Numbered from the stretch's first letter, positions 1-5,979 are shown. The stretch is 6,438 nt of DNA from an uncultured Eubacteriales bacterium (GCA_902782895.1 CACZPA010000146.1:1-6438); one strand, 5' to 3'. Notes: generated by a model from the letters alone, not told the origin. Translations and numbers: made by a program.

Positions 1-746
1 TCCGCGGCAAAATCCGCGATTGTAAAGTCTGTCTCATGTCCGACCGCCGAAATGACCGGAATCTCAGACGCGGCGATCGCCCGCGCGACGCTCTCCTCAT
101 TAAAGGGCCACAAATCCTCTATGGATCCGCCTCCGCGGCCTACGATCAGCACATCCGCACCGCTCTTCTGCGCGGCCTGAATGCCCGCGACGATTGAAGC
201 GGCGGCCGCCTCTCCCTGGACCAGGACCGGGATCAGCACAAGCTGTATGCCCGGATTCCGCCTTTTCGTAACACGGATCATATCCTGTACGGCAGCCCCG
301 GTCGGCGACGTTACAAGACCGACCTTCCTCGGGAAAGCAGGCAGCGGTCTCTTGCGCGATTCGTCAAAGAGCCCTTCCTGCTGCAGTTTGTTCTTCAGTT
401 CTTCAAAAGCCTGATACAGCGCGCCGACGCCGTCCGGCACCATGGAATGCACATACAGCTGATACTGTCCTGTTTTTTCATACAAAGAAACCGAGCCCGA
501 TACAATGACCCGGATTCCGTCTCTGGGTAGAAAACGCAGCGTTACCGTGTCGGAAGCGAACATCACAGCGCTGACCGCGGCACCTGAATCTTTGAGAGCA
601 AAATAAAGGTGTCCGGAAGAATGCCTTCTGAAATTACTGATCTCCCCCGTGATCTGTACACGCGAAAGGAGCACATCCTGCGACAGGATCCTTTTCACAT
701 AGGCATTGACCTGACTGACTGTAAGTATCCGCTGCTGACCTTGCAT
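1..746 (-). CDS. xseA: Exodeoxyribonuclease VII large subunit, C-terminus cut off by the window edge
   Basis: This is the catalytic large subunit of exonuclease VII, which with XseB degrades single-stranded DNA into oligonucleotides in the cytoplasm. The first 248 residues are present; the family is usually about 400-450 residues, so the coiled-coil C-terminal part lies outside the window. An N-terminal OB-fold domain covers roughly residues 5-102, with GEISNFRRHSSGHLYFALKD at 34-53. The catalytic-domain motifs follow: GLVTSPTGAAVQDM at 143-156, GRGGGSIEDLWPFN at 203-216 and VISAVGHETDFTIAD at 231-245. The start ATG overlaps the nusB stop by one base (TGATG), and a GGGAG lies 10 nt upstream inside nusB, so translation is probably coupled to nusB. 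The gene is the third of a yqhY-nusB-xseA operon. XseB would be expected next, beyond the left edge. The identification rests on conserved motifs and is firm. Confidence 0.96.
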   Translation of the reverse strand, partial: MQGQQRILTVSQVNAYVKRILSQDVLLSRVQITGEISNFRRHSSGHLYFALKDSGAAVSAVMFASDTVTLRFLPRDGIRVIVSGSVSLYEKTGQYQLYVHSMVPDGVGALYQAFEELKNKLQQEGLFDESRKRPLPAFPRKVGLVTSPTGAAVQDMIRVTKRRNPGIQLVLIPVLVQGEAAAASIVAGIQAAQKSGADVLIVGRGGGSIEDLWPFNEESVARAIAASEIPVISAVGHETDFTIADFAA

Positions 747-1210
747 CAGAGATTCTCTCCCTCAAGCTCCCGCGAAATCGTCCCCAGTACGCCGTTGATA
801 AAGGCAGGGCTCTGATCCGAGGAATACTTTTTGGCAAGCTCCACGGCCTCGTTGACACTGACCGGAACCGGAATATCCGGTTCATAAACCATCTCATAGA
901 CCGCAAGCTGCAGGATCGTGAGATCGCATGAAGAAAGCCTGGAAAGCTTCCAGTCCTTCAACGCGGACTCGATCCTTTTATTGATTCTGGCGACGTGCTG
1001 ACGCGTGTCCCGCACCTCCCGCAGAATAAATGCTTTATCCTTCTCATCCGGCAGCGTCAGCGGTGTCTCGCCCTCTACCGGATCCGACTCCGTTCCGAAA
1101 TCGGCATAATACTGTTCGATCCGTTCCGCGATCGTCGGCGCGCCGGCCTGCTTGAACTGGAATGAGAACAGTATTCTGAATGAATGTTCACGAGCTGTCT
1201 TTCTGCTCAT
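746..1210 (-). CDS. nusB: Transcription antitermination factor NusB
   Basis: NusB binds boxA RNA together with NusE (ribosomal protein S10) and supports antitermination during rRNA transcription. The protein has 154 residues, normal for the all-helical family. Visible landmarks are the N-terminal basic helix with REHSFRILFSFQF (7-19), the core WKLSRLSSCDLTILQLAVYEM region (87-107) and the C-terminal signature around VSVNEAVELAKKYS (118-131) followed by FINGVLG (137-143). The segment between about residues 38 and 58 is acidic and poorly conserved, a usual place for variation. The start lies 6 nt after the stop of the Asp23-family gene, with only a weak CAGGA about 12 nt upstream, so coupling to the upstream gene is likely. 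It shares one base with the xseA start. The asp23-nusB order is known from Bacillus subtilis (yqhY-nusB) and many other Bacillota. Confidence 0.97.
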   Translation of the reverse strand: MSRKTAREHSFRILFSFQFKQAGAPTIAERIEQYYADFGTESDPVEGETPLTLPDEKDKAFILREVRDTRQHVARINKRIESALKDWKLSRLSSCDLTILQLAVYEMVYEPDIPVPVSVNEAVELAKKYSSDQSPAFINGVLGTISRELEGENL

Positions 1211-1216
1211 ATGGTA

Positions 1217-1591
1217 TTATTTATCCTGTTCCGGATTGCTCTTGTCGGTCTGGATCCCGACGACATAGACATTGACTTCTTTTACATTCATCTCCAGCAT
1301 ATTCTCGATGCTGGCCTTGATCTTCTGCTGAATCGTCGGAGCGACAGCCGCGACCTTGTAGCCTTTTTTCAGAATAATGGAAACGTTTGCATAAACGTTA
1401 TTATCTTCCACGCGGATGCCGATTCCCTTACCGTAGGTCCGTTTGCCCTTGCGGCTGCTGTAGGTATAGATTCCCTCTACATCGCCGATCGCGAGATCCG
1501 CGATGATGGCGATGACTTCATCCGATATACGAACCTCTCCGGTCTGCTCGCGCTTACCGATTACGCTCGTCTTGCGTTCTGTCTCGTCCAT
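1217..1591 (-). CDS. Asp23/Gls24 family protein (YqhY-like)
   Basis: This 124-residue protein belongs to the Asp23/Gls24 (DUF322) family, named after Staphylococcus Asp23 and Enterococcus Gls24 and linked to envelope or alkaline stress; the biochemical role of the nusB-linked YqhY branch is not settled. The family core is clear: GEVRISDEVIAIIADLAIG at 18-36, EGIY at 39-42, a beta-rich VYANVSIILKKGYKV at 66-80, then VAPTIQQKIKASIENML at 83-99 and VKEVNVYVVGI at 103-113. There is no signal peptide or membrane segment, so it should be cytosolic or peripherally bound. The start is set by a GGAGG 7 nt upstream (1599-1603). It is the first gene of the operon, with a near-consensus promoter at 1643-1671, and lies 6 nt before nusB. 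The position next to nusB matches B. subtilis yqhY; orthology to that gene is inferred from context. Confidence 0.93.
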   Translation of the reverse strand: MDETERKTSVIGKREQTGEVRISDEVIAIIADLAIGDVEGIYTYSSRKGKRTYGKGIGIRVEDNNVYANVSIILKKGYKVAAVAPTIQQKIKASIENMLEMNVKEVNVYVVGIQTDKSNPEQDK

Positions 1592-1598
1592 TACTGTT

Positions 1599-1603
1599 CC
1601 TCC
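1599..1603 (-). promoter_or_regulatory. Ribosome binding site of the Asp23-family gene
   Basis: GGAGG on the minus strand lies 7 nt before the ATG at 1591 and supports that start. A perfect 10-bp palindrome, CTGATATCAG, lies at 1609-1618 in the same leader, 5 nt upstream of the GGAGG. It could be an operator or chance. Confidence 0.8.
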
Positions 1604-1642
1604 GCATACTGATATCAGGATTACTCCCGTATATTTATAATG

Positions 1643-1671
1643 ATTATACTATATTTTCTTACTTTTGTAAA
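1643..1671 (-). promoter_or_regulatory. Sigma-A-type promoter of the yqhY-nusB-xseA operon
   Basis: On the minus strand, TTTACA (1671-1666) is followed after exactly 17 nt by a perfect TATAAT (1648-1643). The surrounding DNA is AT-rich, unlike the GC-rich genes. Transcription would start near 1636, giving a leader of about 45 nt before the Asp23-family start codon. It lies downstream of the efp terminator, so this operon is probably transcribed independently of efp. Confidence 0.85.
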
Positions 1672-1715
1672 GCCATACCGCGAAAATAGAACGGTATCCG
1701 CGCCGTCCGTCAAAT

Positions 1716-1749
1716 GTACCCACTTTGTGTGCGAGCACACAGTGGGCAC
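1716..1749. repeat. Imperfect inverted repeat (hairpin) between the efp terminator and the next promoter
   Basis: The arms CCCACT+GTGTGC and GCACACA+GTGGG pair over about 12 bp with a two-base bulge (TT at about 1725-1726). One mismatch away, the outer bases GT/AC add two more pairs. The turn is very tight, so a four-base loop within GTGTG...CACAC is likely. No T-run follows on either strand, so it is not a standard intrinsic terminator. It sits 45 nt upstream of the -35 at 1671 and about 20 nt past the T-run of the efp terminator. It could be a regulatory site, a small dispersed repeat or a backup 3' structure; the sequence does not decide. Confidence 0.6.
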
Positions 1750-1768
1750 TTTGGCTCGTTGCTTTCAC

Positions 1769-1798
1769 AAAAAAACATGAGCCCCTGCGGGCTCATGT
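1769..1798 (-). terminator. Intrinsic terminator of efp
   Basis: On the minus strand, ACATGAGCCC and GGGCTCATGT form a perfect 10-bp stem around a GCAG loop, directly followed by a run of seven T (1775-1769; the first T also closes the stem). It begins about 53 nt after the efp stop codon. The T-run lies only on the minus-strand side, so it works for efp and not for plus-strand transcription. A second, weaker inverted repeat, TCCGGC...GCCGGA (1821-1840, 8-nt loop), lies between the efp stop and this stem and has no T-run. Confidence 0.93.
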
Positions 1799-1850
1799 CC
1801 GGATACAATCTGATGGACTCTCCGGCAGATCTCCGCCGGATAATAGGGAA

Positions 1851-2417
1851 TCAGGCTCTGCTCAGATACTCGCCAGTACGGGTATCGATCTTAACTCTGT
1901 CTCCGTCGTTGATGAACAGCGGTACCTGAATCGTAGCGCCGGTCTCGACCTCAGCGGGCTTGAGAACGTTGGTAGCGGTATTGCCGCGCGCGCCGGGCTC
2001 CGTATGGGTAACCTCGAGCTCTACGAACATCGGAGGCTCTACGCCGAATACGCTGCCGTTGTGGGACATAATACGTACGGTATCGTTCTCCTTAACGAAA
2101 CGCATCGCGTCGCCAAGCTGCTCGGAGCTAAGAGGCATCTGCTCAAAGCTCTCGGGATCCATGAAGTAGTACAGATCTCCGTCCTTGTACAGATACTGCA
2201 TATCCTTACGGTCGATGATCGCACGGTCGACCTTCTCGGTCGGACGGAAGGTACGCTCGATAACACCGCTGGATGTTACGCTCTTGAGCGTTGTGCGGAC
2301 GAAAGCCGCGCCCTTGCCGGGCTTAACATGCTGGAACTCTATTACCGTATAGACGCCGCCCTCAAACTCGATCGTCATACCGTTTCTGAAATCACTTGCA
2401 GAAATAACGTCTGCCAT
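1851..2417 (-). CDS. efp: Translation elongation factor P
   Basis: EF-P binds the ribosome between the P and E sites and stimulates peptide-bond formation at stalls, mainly on consecutive prolines. The 188 residues match the usual 185-190. The N-terminal KOW-like domain carries the tip loop HVKPGKGAAFV (30-40), with Lys35 aligned to the lysine modified in other species (Lys32 in B. subtilis, Lys34 in E. coli). The two OB domains follow at about 68-130 and 131-187, with TEPGARGNTATN (139-150), the family signature KPAEVETGATIQVPLFI (153-169) and the C-terminal GEYLSRA. The HVKPGKGAAF loop matches the B. subtilis type, so a modification like that of Bacillus, or none, is more likely than beta-lysylation; no modification gene is in the window. 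The start is supported by AGGAGG 10 nt upstream (2428-2433). The gene has its own promoter and terminator and is probably largely monocistronic. Confidence 0.98.
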   Translation of the reverse strand: MADVISASDFRNGMTIEFEGGVYTVIEFQHVKPGKGAAFVRTTLKSVTSSGVIERTFRPTEKVDRAIIDRKDMQYLYKDGDLYYFMDPESFEQMPLSSEQLGDAMRFVKENDTVRIMSHNGSVFGVEPPMFVELEVTHTEPGARGNTATNVLKPAEVETGATIQVPLFINDGDRVKIDTRTGEYLSRA

Positions 2418-2458
2418 AATGTTAGAACCTCCTCATACATGTATACATAACTGAAAAT

Positions 2459-2487
2459 ATTTTATCGTATCTAGGCCTAAATTTCAA
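2459..2487 (-). promoter_or_regulatory. Sigma-A-type promoter of efp
   Basis: On the minus strand, TTGAAA (2487-2482) and TAAAAT (2464-2459) are separated by 17 nt, in the gap between aroK and efp. Transcription would start near 2452, giving a leader of about 35 nt. The spacer holds the palindrome TAGGCCTA (2472-2479), and the leader holds the palindrome ATACATGTAT (2435-2444) right next to the AGGAGG. No terminator is visible after aroK, so read-through from the aro genes may also reach efp. Confidence 0.78.
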
Positions 2488-2496
2488 CTGTTTTTT

Positions 2497-3033
2497 TTAG
2501 ACTTTCTGTATTTTTTTCGCTAACCAGTCCGGAAAATCCTCCAGAATCTCCGAAACCGTCTTCCCGTCCTCGTCGTAGACGGCTTCCGCGGCCGTTTCAT
2601 AGAGGTTTCTGCGCTCCGCGAGCATCGTACAGATTCTCTTGTAGCGCTCCTCCCCTGCCGTGTCGGCAAGAAGCGGTCTTGTCCCGTCCTCTGCGAGTCT
2701 GCGGTACAACTCCTCCGGGGATGCCTTCAGGTAAACGGTAAGCGCGCCGCTCTCCCGGATTCTGCGGATATTCTCCGGATTCTTGACCACACCGCCGCCT
2801 GTCGCGACGACCGTCCCGCCCGCATGACAGCATTCGGTCAGAAGCTCCGTCTCCATCTTGCGGAAAGCCTCTTCTCCGTCTTCCGCAAAGATCCGCGAGA
2901 TCGTACGTCCCTGCCGCTTCTCGATCTCCTGATCCATATCGACAAAATCCATCAGCAGTCTGCGCGCGGCTTCCTCTCCGAAAGTCGTCTTGCCACAGCC
3001 CATAAACCCGATCAATACAACCGTTCTCTTCAT
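2497..3033 (-). CDS. aroK: Shikimate kinase
   Basis: Shikimate kinase phosphorylates the 3-hydroxyl of shikimate with ATP, the fifth step of the chorismate pathway, in the cytoplasm. The protein has 178 residues, normal for the family. The Walker A loop is GFMGCGKT (9-16). The shikimate site has Asp32/Asp34 in DFVDMDQEIEKR, Arg58 in EEAFRKME and the glycine triplet ATGGGVV (77-83). The lid arginine is Arg119 in GTRPLL. The start MKRTVVLIGF matches the usual family N-terminus. The frame stays open further upstream to 3270, but that stretch lies inside aroE. Only one base separates the aroE stop from this ATG and no good ribosome binding site is visible, so translation is probably coupled to aroE. 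The 3' end is A-rich, with A7 inside the last codons and A8 spanning the stop. Confidence 0.96.
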   Translation of the reverse strand: MKRTVVLIGFMGCGKTTFGEEAARRLLMDFVDMDQEIEKRQGRTISRIFAEDGEEAFRKMETELLTECCHAGGTVVATGGGVVKNPENIRRIRESGALTVYLKASPEELYRRLAEDGTRPLLADTAGEERYKRICTMLAERRNLYETAAEAVYDEDGKTVSEILEDFPDWLAKKIQKV

Positions 3034-3034
3034 A

Positions 3035-3955
3035 TTAAGCAAAATAGGTGTCCGCCCATTCCAGGAATTCCTGCTTGGCGCGCTCCCGGACCGCGTCGTC
3101 AAACGTAAAATCGTTCCAGATCTCAAAGGACCGTGCTCCCTGATAGAAAAGCATCGGCAGCCCATCCACCGCAAGTCCCCCCTGCTGTCTGACTTTCTGC
3201 AGGAAAAGCGTATCCTTGGGACGGTAGACCGCGTCCGCCGCGGCCTTGATGCCATGGTAGAAGCTCTCATCCATGACCGGCAGCGGATCCGCGATATTCT
3301 TCATCCCGGCTGGTGTGGTCTGCAGCACATATGGATGCTCGGTCTCCAGCATCTCTTCATAGGAAATCACGGAAATCTCGGGAATCTCCTCTCCTGCCGC
3401 CGCTTCCAGAAAATGCGCCAGCAAAGCCTCCGCACGCTCCCTATGGCGGTTATAGATCCGCACACGAGCGGCCTTCTCCAGCTGGCAGACCGTTAAGGCT
3501 CCGCGGGCCGCGCCTCCTGCTCCGATCAGCAGCACGTCCTGTCCCTCCAGAAACATGCCTCCGGTCCGCAGCTGCTGCCGCATCCCGTAGACGTCCGTAT
3601 TGTAGCCATAATACCCATCCGGCGTCCATTTCAGGGTATTCACGGCTCCGACCTTGCGCGCGGCACTGTCGATTCCGCAAAGATACGGCATCGAAATCTC
3701 CTTGTGAGGAATCGTCAGATTGATCCCGGCGATCTCCATCGCCCACGCGCCGCGGATCGCGTCCCCGATATGCTCCGGCTTGACATGATGCGCTGTATAA
3801 GCCATGTTCCCGCCATGCGCACGGATCAGGATCTCATGGATCCGCGGTGAAAAAGTGTGCGCGATCGGATCTCCGAACACGCAGAACATTTTCGTCGTGC
3901 CGTCAAGACGCATCTGCGCAAGCGTCCCGGCTGCCGGATTGTTGTTATCTGTCAT
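3035..3955 (-). CDS. aroE: Shikimate dehydrogenase (NADP-type)
   Basis: The enzyme reduces 3-dehydroshikimate to shikimate, the step before AroK. With 306 residues it is longer than the usual 270-290, mostly through about 20 extra N-terminal residues. Substrate-site motifs are GDPIAHTFSP (28-37), NLTIPHK with catalytic Lys85 (79-85), AVNT (104-107), GYNTD with catalytic Asp121 (117-121) and DGLPMLFYQGA with Gln272 (264-274). The Rossmann loop is GAGGAARG (145-152), and NRHRER (169-174) is the basic patch expected for NADPH. The usual SxS substrate motif reads Thr34-x-Ser36, and His84 replaces the common Phe. The start at 3955 is chosen because AAGAGG lies 7 nt upstream (3963-3968) and because an upstream ATG at 3991 would overlap yqeG by 47 nt. 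The chosen start overlaps yqeG by 11 nt. A quinate/shikimate dehydrogenase is possible, but the pairing with aroK favours biosynthesis. Confidence 0.94.
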   Translation of the reverse strand: MTDNNNPAAGTLAQMRLDGTTKMFCVFGDPIAHTFSPRIHEILIRAHGGNMAYTAHHVKPEHIGDAIRGAWAMEIAGINLTIPHKEISMPYLCGIDSAARKVGAVNTLKWTPDGYYGYNTDVYGMRQQLRTGGMFLEGQDVLLIGAGGAARGALTVCQLEKAARVRIYNRHRERAEALLAHFLEAAAGEEIPEISVISYEEMLETEHPYVLQTTPAGMKNIADPLPVMDESFYHGIKAAADAVYRPKDTLFLQKVRQQGGLAVDGLPMLFYQGARSFEIWNDFTFDDAVRERAKQEFLEWADTYFA

Positions 3956-4457
3956 GTTTCCGCCTCTTTCTGAAATAAGCGCGCAGGACAAGTTTCTCCA
4001 GCGGCCTCTTGGGTCTTGTCATCCACTCATCGATCTCGAGCGAGATCGGCTTCGTCAGGATCGCCCGCACTCCCGCGGCGTGTGCCGCGCACACGTCCGT
4101 AAAAATCTGATCTCCGATCACAAGGGTCTCTTGCGCGCTGTATCCCGTATCGCGCATCGCTTGCCGGACGCCTTTCGGCATCGGTTTCCCGACTCTGTAA
4201 TAATACGAGACGCCGATCGGTGCGGAGAATCTCTTGACCCTCTGCTCCCGTCCGTTGGACAGCAGGATCACGGTAAAACCGATCTCCTTCAGCTCCGCGA
4301 TCAGCTTGCGGACCTTCTCGCCGGGCTCCTTTGTCACGTAGGTCTCCAGTGTATTATCAACATCAAAAAGGAGCAGACGGTATCCCTTGTCCCATAACCT
4401 GCGGAACGGAATCGCATGCACGGATTCCGCGTAATGATCCGGATAGAAAAACGCCAT
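3945..4457 (-). CDS. yqeG: YqeG family HAD-IIIA-type phosphatase
   Basis: This 170-residue protein is a HAD-superfamily hydrolase of the YqeG/HAD-IIIA group, presumed to be a phosphatase; its physiological substrate is not known. All four HAD motifs are visible: motif I DVDNT (Asp32 nucleophile, Asp34 acid/base), motif II LLSNG (Ser67), motif III Lys91 in VGKPMPKG, and motif IV GDQIFTD (Asp116, Asp121). The C-terminus is strongly basic (RAYFRKRRKHDR, 159-170), and there is no signal peptide. The ATG is preceded by AGGAG 7 nt upstream (4465-4469). It is the first gene of the run that continues into aroE with an 11-nt overlap. In B. subtilis yqeG also stands just ahead of aroE, with yqeH between them, so the linkage is old (known from family context). 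A role in shikimate metabolism is not implied by the sequence. Confidence 0.93.
   Translation of the reverse strand: MAFFYPDHYAESVHAIPFRRLWDKGYRLLLFDVDNTLETYVTKEPGEKVRKLIAELKEIGFTVILLSNGREQRVKRFSAPIGVSYYYRVGKPMPKGVRQAMRDTGYSAQETLVIGDQIFTDVCAAHAAGVRAILTKPISLEIDEWMTRPKRPLEKLVLRAYFRKRRKHDR
3963..3968 (-). promoter_or_regulatory. Ribosome binding site deciding the aroE start
   Basis: AAGAGG on the minus strand lies 7 nt before the ATG at 3955, inside the 3' end of yqeG. It supports this start over the in-frame ATG 12 codons upstream at 3991. Confidence 0.7.
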
Positions 4458-4495
4458 ACTTAAGCTCCTCTCCGCCGCGCTGACGCGACTGTATT

Positions 4496-4524
4496 ACTTT
4501 ATCATGCGGCGGCCGAAAAAGCAA
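4496..4524 (-). promoter_or_regulatory. Candidate promoter of yqeG-aroE-aroK
   Basis: On the minus strand, TTGCTT (4524-4519) and TAAAGT (4501-4496) are separated by 17 nt. The -10 is preceded by TG one base away (TGATAAAGT), an extended -10 that can compensate for the weak -35. The predicted start is near 4489, about 32 nt before the yqeG ATG. It is weaker than the other promoters here but is the best candidate in the gap. Confidence 0.45.
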
Positions 4525-4538
4525 GAATCTTATCTTGC
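4521..4538. promoter_or_regulatory. Dyad overlapping both divergent -35 elements (operator candidate)
   Basis: GCAAGA (4521-4526) and TCTTGC (4533-4538) form a perfect 6-bp inverted repeat around a 6-nt spacer. The left arm overlaps the candidate yqeG -35 (4519-4524) and the right arm overlaps the murD -35 (4535-4540). A dimeric regulator bound here could block both promoters. No regulator gene is in the window, so function is inference. Confidence 0.4.
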
Positions 4539-4563
4539 GAAATTCAGTATGAATCGCTATAAT
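4535..4563 (+). promoter_or_regulatory. Sigma-A-type promoter of murD
   Basis: TTGCGA (4535-4540) and a perfect TATAAT (4558-4563) are separated by 17 nt, with a predicted start near 4570. This promoter lies inside an upstream in-frame extension of murD (from 4504), which argues that the extension is not translated and that the real start is at 4594 or 4597. Confidence 0.8.
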
Positions 4564-4584
4564 AAGGTTATTCTTATCGCAGAA

Positions 4585-4590
4585 AGAAGG
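4585..4590 (+). promoter_or_regulatory. Ribosome binding site deciding the murD start
   Basis: AGAAGG ends 6 nt before the ATG at 4597 and only 3 nt before the adjacent ATG at 4594. The spacing favours 4597. With transcription starting near 4570, the leader is about 27 nt. Confidence 0.65.
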
Positions 4591-4596
4591 CATATG

Positions 4597-5979
4597 ATGA
4601 CTCCTATAGAACAATTTAACAAAATGGTACGCGGTAAACGCGTCGGTGTAATCGGAATCGGCGTCTCCAACCGTCCTTTGATCCACATGCTCGCGGCCGC
4701 CGGCGCACAGGTGACTGCCCGTGACAAAAACCCTGTTCCCGATCCCGAGGAGTGGGAGCGGCTTGGTGTCAAGGTCCTGACGGGTCCGGACTACCTGACC
4801 GGCCTGGATGACGAACTGATTTTCAAGACGCCCGGCATGCGTTTTGATATTCCGGAGCTTGTGAAGGCCCGGGAAAACGGCAGCACGGTGACTTCGGAGA
4901 TGGAGGTTTTCTTTGACCTCTGCCCGACCGCGCATACGATCGCGATCACGGGAAGCGACGGTAAGACCACGACCACAACGCTGACGGCTAAGATTCTGGA
5001 GGCCGCCGGATATAAGGTCTGGCTCGGCGGCAATATCGGCACGCCTCTGCTCTCCAAGATCGGTGAGATCGGTCCGGATGACTGGGTCGTGCTGGAGCTG
5101 TCCAGCTTCCAGCTGATGACGATGCGCCAGAGCCCGCATATCGCGGTCATGACCAATATCACGCCGAATCATCTGGACGTGCACAAGGATTACCAGGAGT
5201 ATATCGATGCCAAGCGCAACATCTATTTGTATCAGAAGCCCGAAGACACGCTGATACTGAACCGTGGCAACGATGTCACGGCCTCTTTCGCGCTGGAAGG
5301 CAAAGGGACAGTTCTGGATTTCTCCTACGATGGAACGACCGCGGACGGAATCGAGCTGGATAACGGTGTGCTGACACTCGTTCACTCTGGCGAAAAGACA
5401 CCTCTTTTCCCGGCGGATGAGATTCTGCTGCCCGGCCGTCACAATGTCGAAAACTACATGGCCGCGATCCTTGCGACCGCGCCGTTTGTCAAGCCGGAGG
5501 ATATCGAGCATGTCGCGACAACCTTCCAGGGCGTGGAGCACCGTCTGCAGCTGATCCGTGAGCTCGACGGCGTCCGGTATTACAACAGCTCGATCGATTC
5601 CAGTCCCAACCGGACCAAGGCCGCGCTCTCTGTTTTCAAGCAGAAGCTGATCCTGATCGCAGGCGGCAAGGACAAGGGGATCCCTTATGACGATCTGGCT
5701 GCTCCGCTGCTCGAGCATGTAAAGACGCTGATTCTGACTGGTCTGACCGGTCCTAAGATCGAGAAAGCGCTGCTGGATGAATGCGCGCGCCGCGGGATCG
5801 AGAATCCGATCACGATCTATCATTTTGATGAATACCCGGAGCTTGTGGAAGCGGCCCGCAGAATCGCCGAGCCAGGCGATATCGTTCTGCTTTCTCCTGC
5901 AAGCACAAGCTTCGACAAATTCAAGAACTTCATGGAGCGCGGGGACACATTCGCGCGCCTGGTCCGGGAGCTGAAGTAA
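4597..5979 (+). CDS. murD: UDP-N-acetylmuramoyl-L-alanine--D-glutamate ligase
   Basis: MurD uses ATP to add D-glutamate to UDP-MurNAc-L-alanine in the cytoplasmic stage of peptidoglycan synthesis. At 460 residues it has the normal length and three domains: an N-terminal nucleotide-sugar domain with VIGIGVSN (18-25), a central ATPase with the P-loop GSDGKTTT (119-126), ELSSFQL (167-173), NITPNHLDVH (187-196) and Lys206 in YIDAKRNIY (likely the carbamylated lysine), and a C-terminal domain with GRHNVENYMAA (280-290), GVEHRLQ (312-318) and LLSPASTSFDKFKNFMERGD (431-450). The usual NDSKATN segment reads NSSIDSSPNRT (330-340). That resembles a form I recall from clostridial MurD proteins, here with Ser for the first Asp. 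The adjacent ATG at 4594 is an alternative start; 4504 is unlikely because the promoter lies inside it. The usual division/cell-wall cluster neighbours (mraY, ftsW, murG) are absent. Confidence 0.96.
   Translation: MTPIEQFNKMVRGKRVGVIGIGVSNRPLIHMLAAAGAQVTARDKNPVPDPEEWERLGVKVLTGPDYLTGLDDELIFKTPGMRFDIPELVKARENGSTVTSEMEVFFDLCPTAHTIAITGSDGKTTTTTLTAKILEAAGYKVWLGGNIGTPLLSKIGEIGPDDWVVLELSSFQLMTMRQSPHIAVMTNITPNHLDVHKDYQEYIDAKRNIYLYQKPEDTLILNRGNDVTASFALEGKGTVLDFSYDGTTADGIELDNGVLTLVHSGEKTPLFPADEILLPGRHNVENYMAAILATAPFVKPEDIEHVATTFQGVEHRLQLIRELDGVRYYNSSIDSSPNRTKAALSVFKQKLILIAGGKDKGIPYDDLAAPLLEHVKTLILTGLTGPKIEKALLDECARRGIENPITIYHFDEYPELVEAARRIAEPGDIVLLSPASTSFDKFKNFMERGDTFARLVRELK

Noticed and set aside
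1184..1612. Plus-strand frame of 142 codons opposite the Asp23-family gene
   Set aside because: It is antisense to a gene with clear Asp23/Gls24 motifs and has no supporting start signal.
1821..1840. Inverted repeat TCCGGC...GCCGGA as a second efp terminator
   Set aside because: The stem is only 6 bp with an 8-nt loop and no T-run; the perfect terminator lies just downstream.
1725..2450. A 241-codon plus-strand open frame opposite efp
   Set aside because: It runs through the efp terminator hairpin, is antisense to a certain EF-P gene, and has no ribosome binding site or recognisable domain.
2491..2516. T8 and T7 runs at the 3' end of aroK as a terminator
   Set aside because: On the aroK transcript these are A-runs, not U-runs, and no plus-strand gene or GC-rich stem precedes them.
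3034..3270. In-frame N-terminal extension of aroK by 79 codons
   Set aside because: The extension lies inside aroE and looks like a shadow frame (Arg/Ser-rich, no domain). The shikimate kinase fold begins at MKRTVVLIGF.
4504..4596. Longer murD start, adding 31 residues
   Set aside because: The -35 and TATAAT of the murD promoter lie inside this stretch, the family N-terminus fits MTPIEQF, and a ribosome binding site is found only before 4594/4597.
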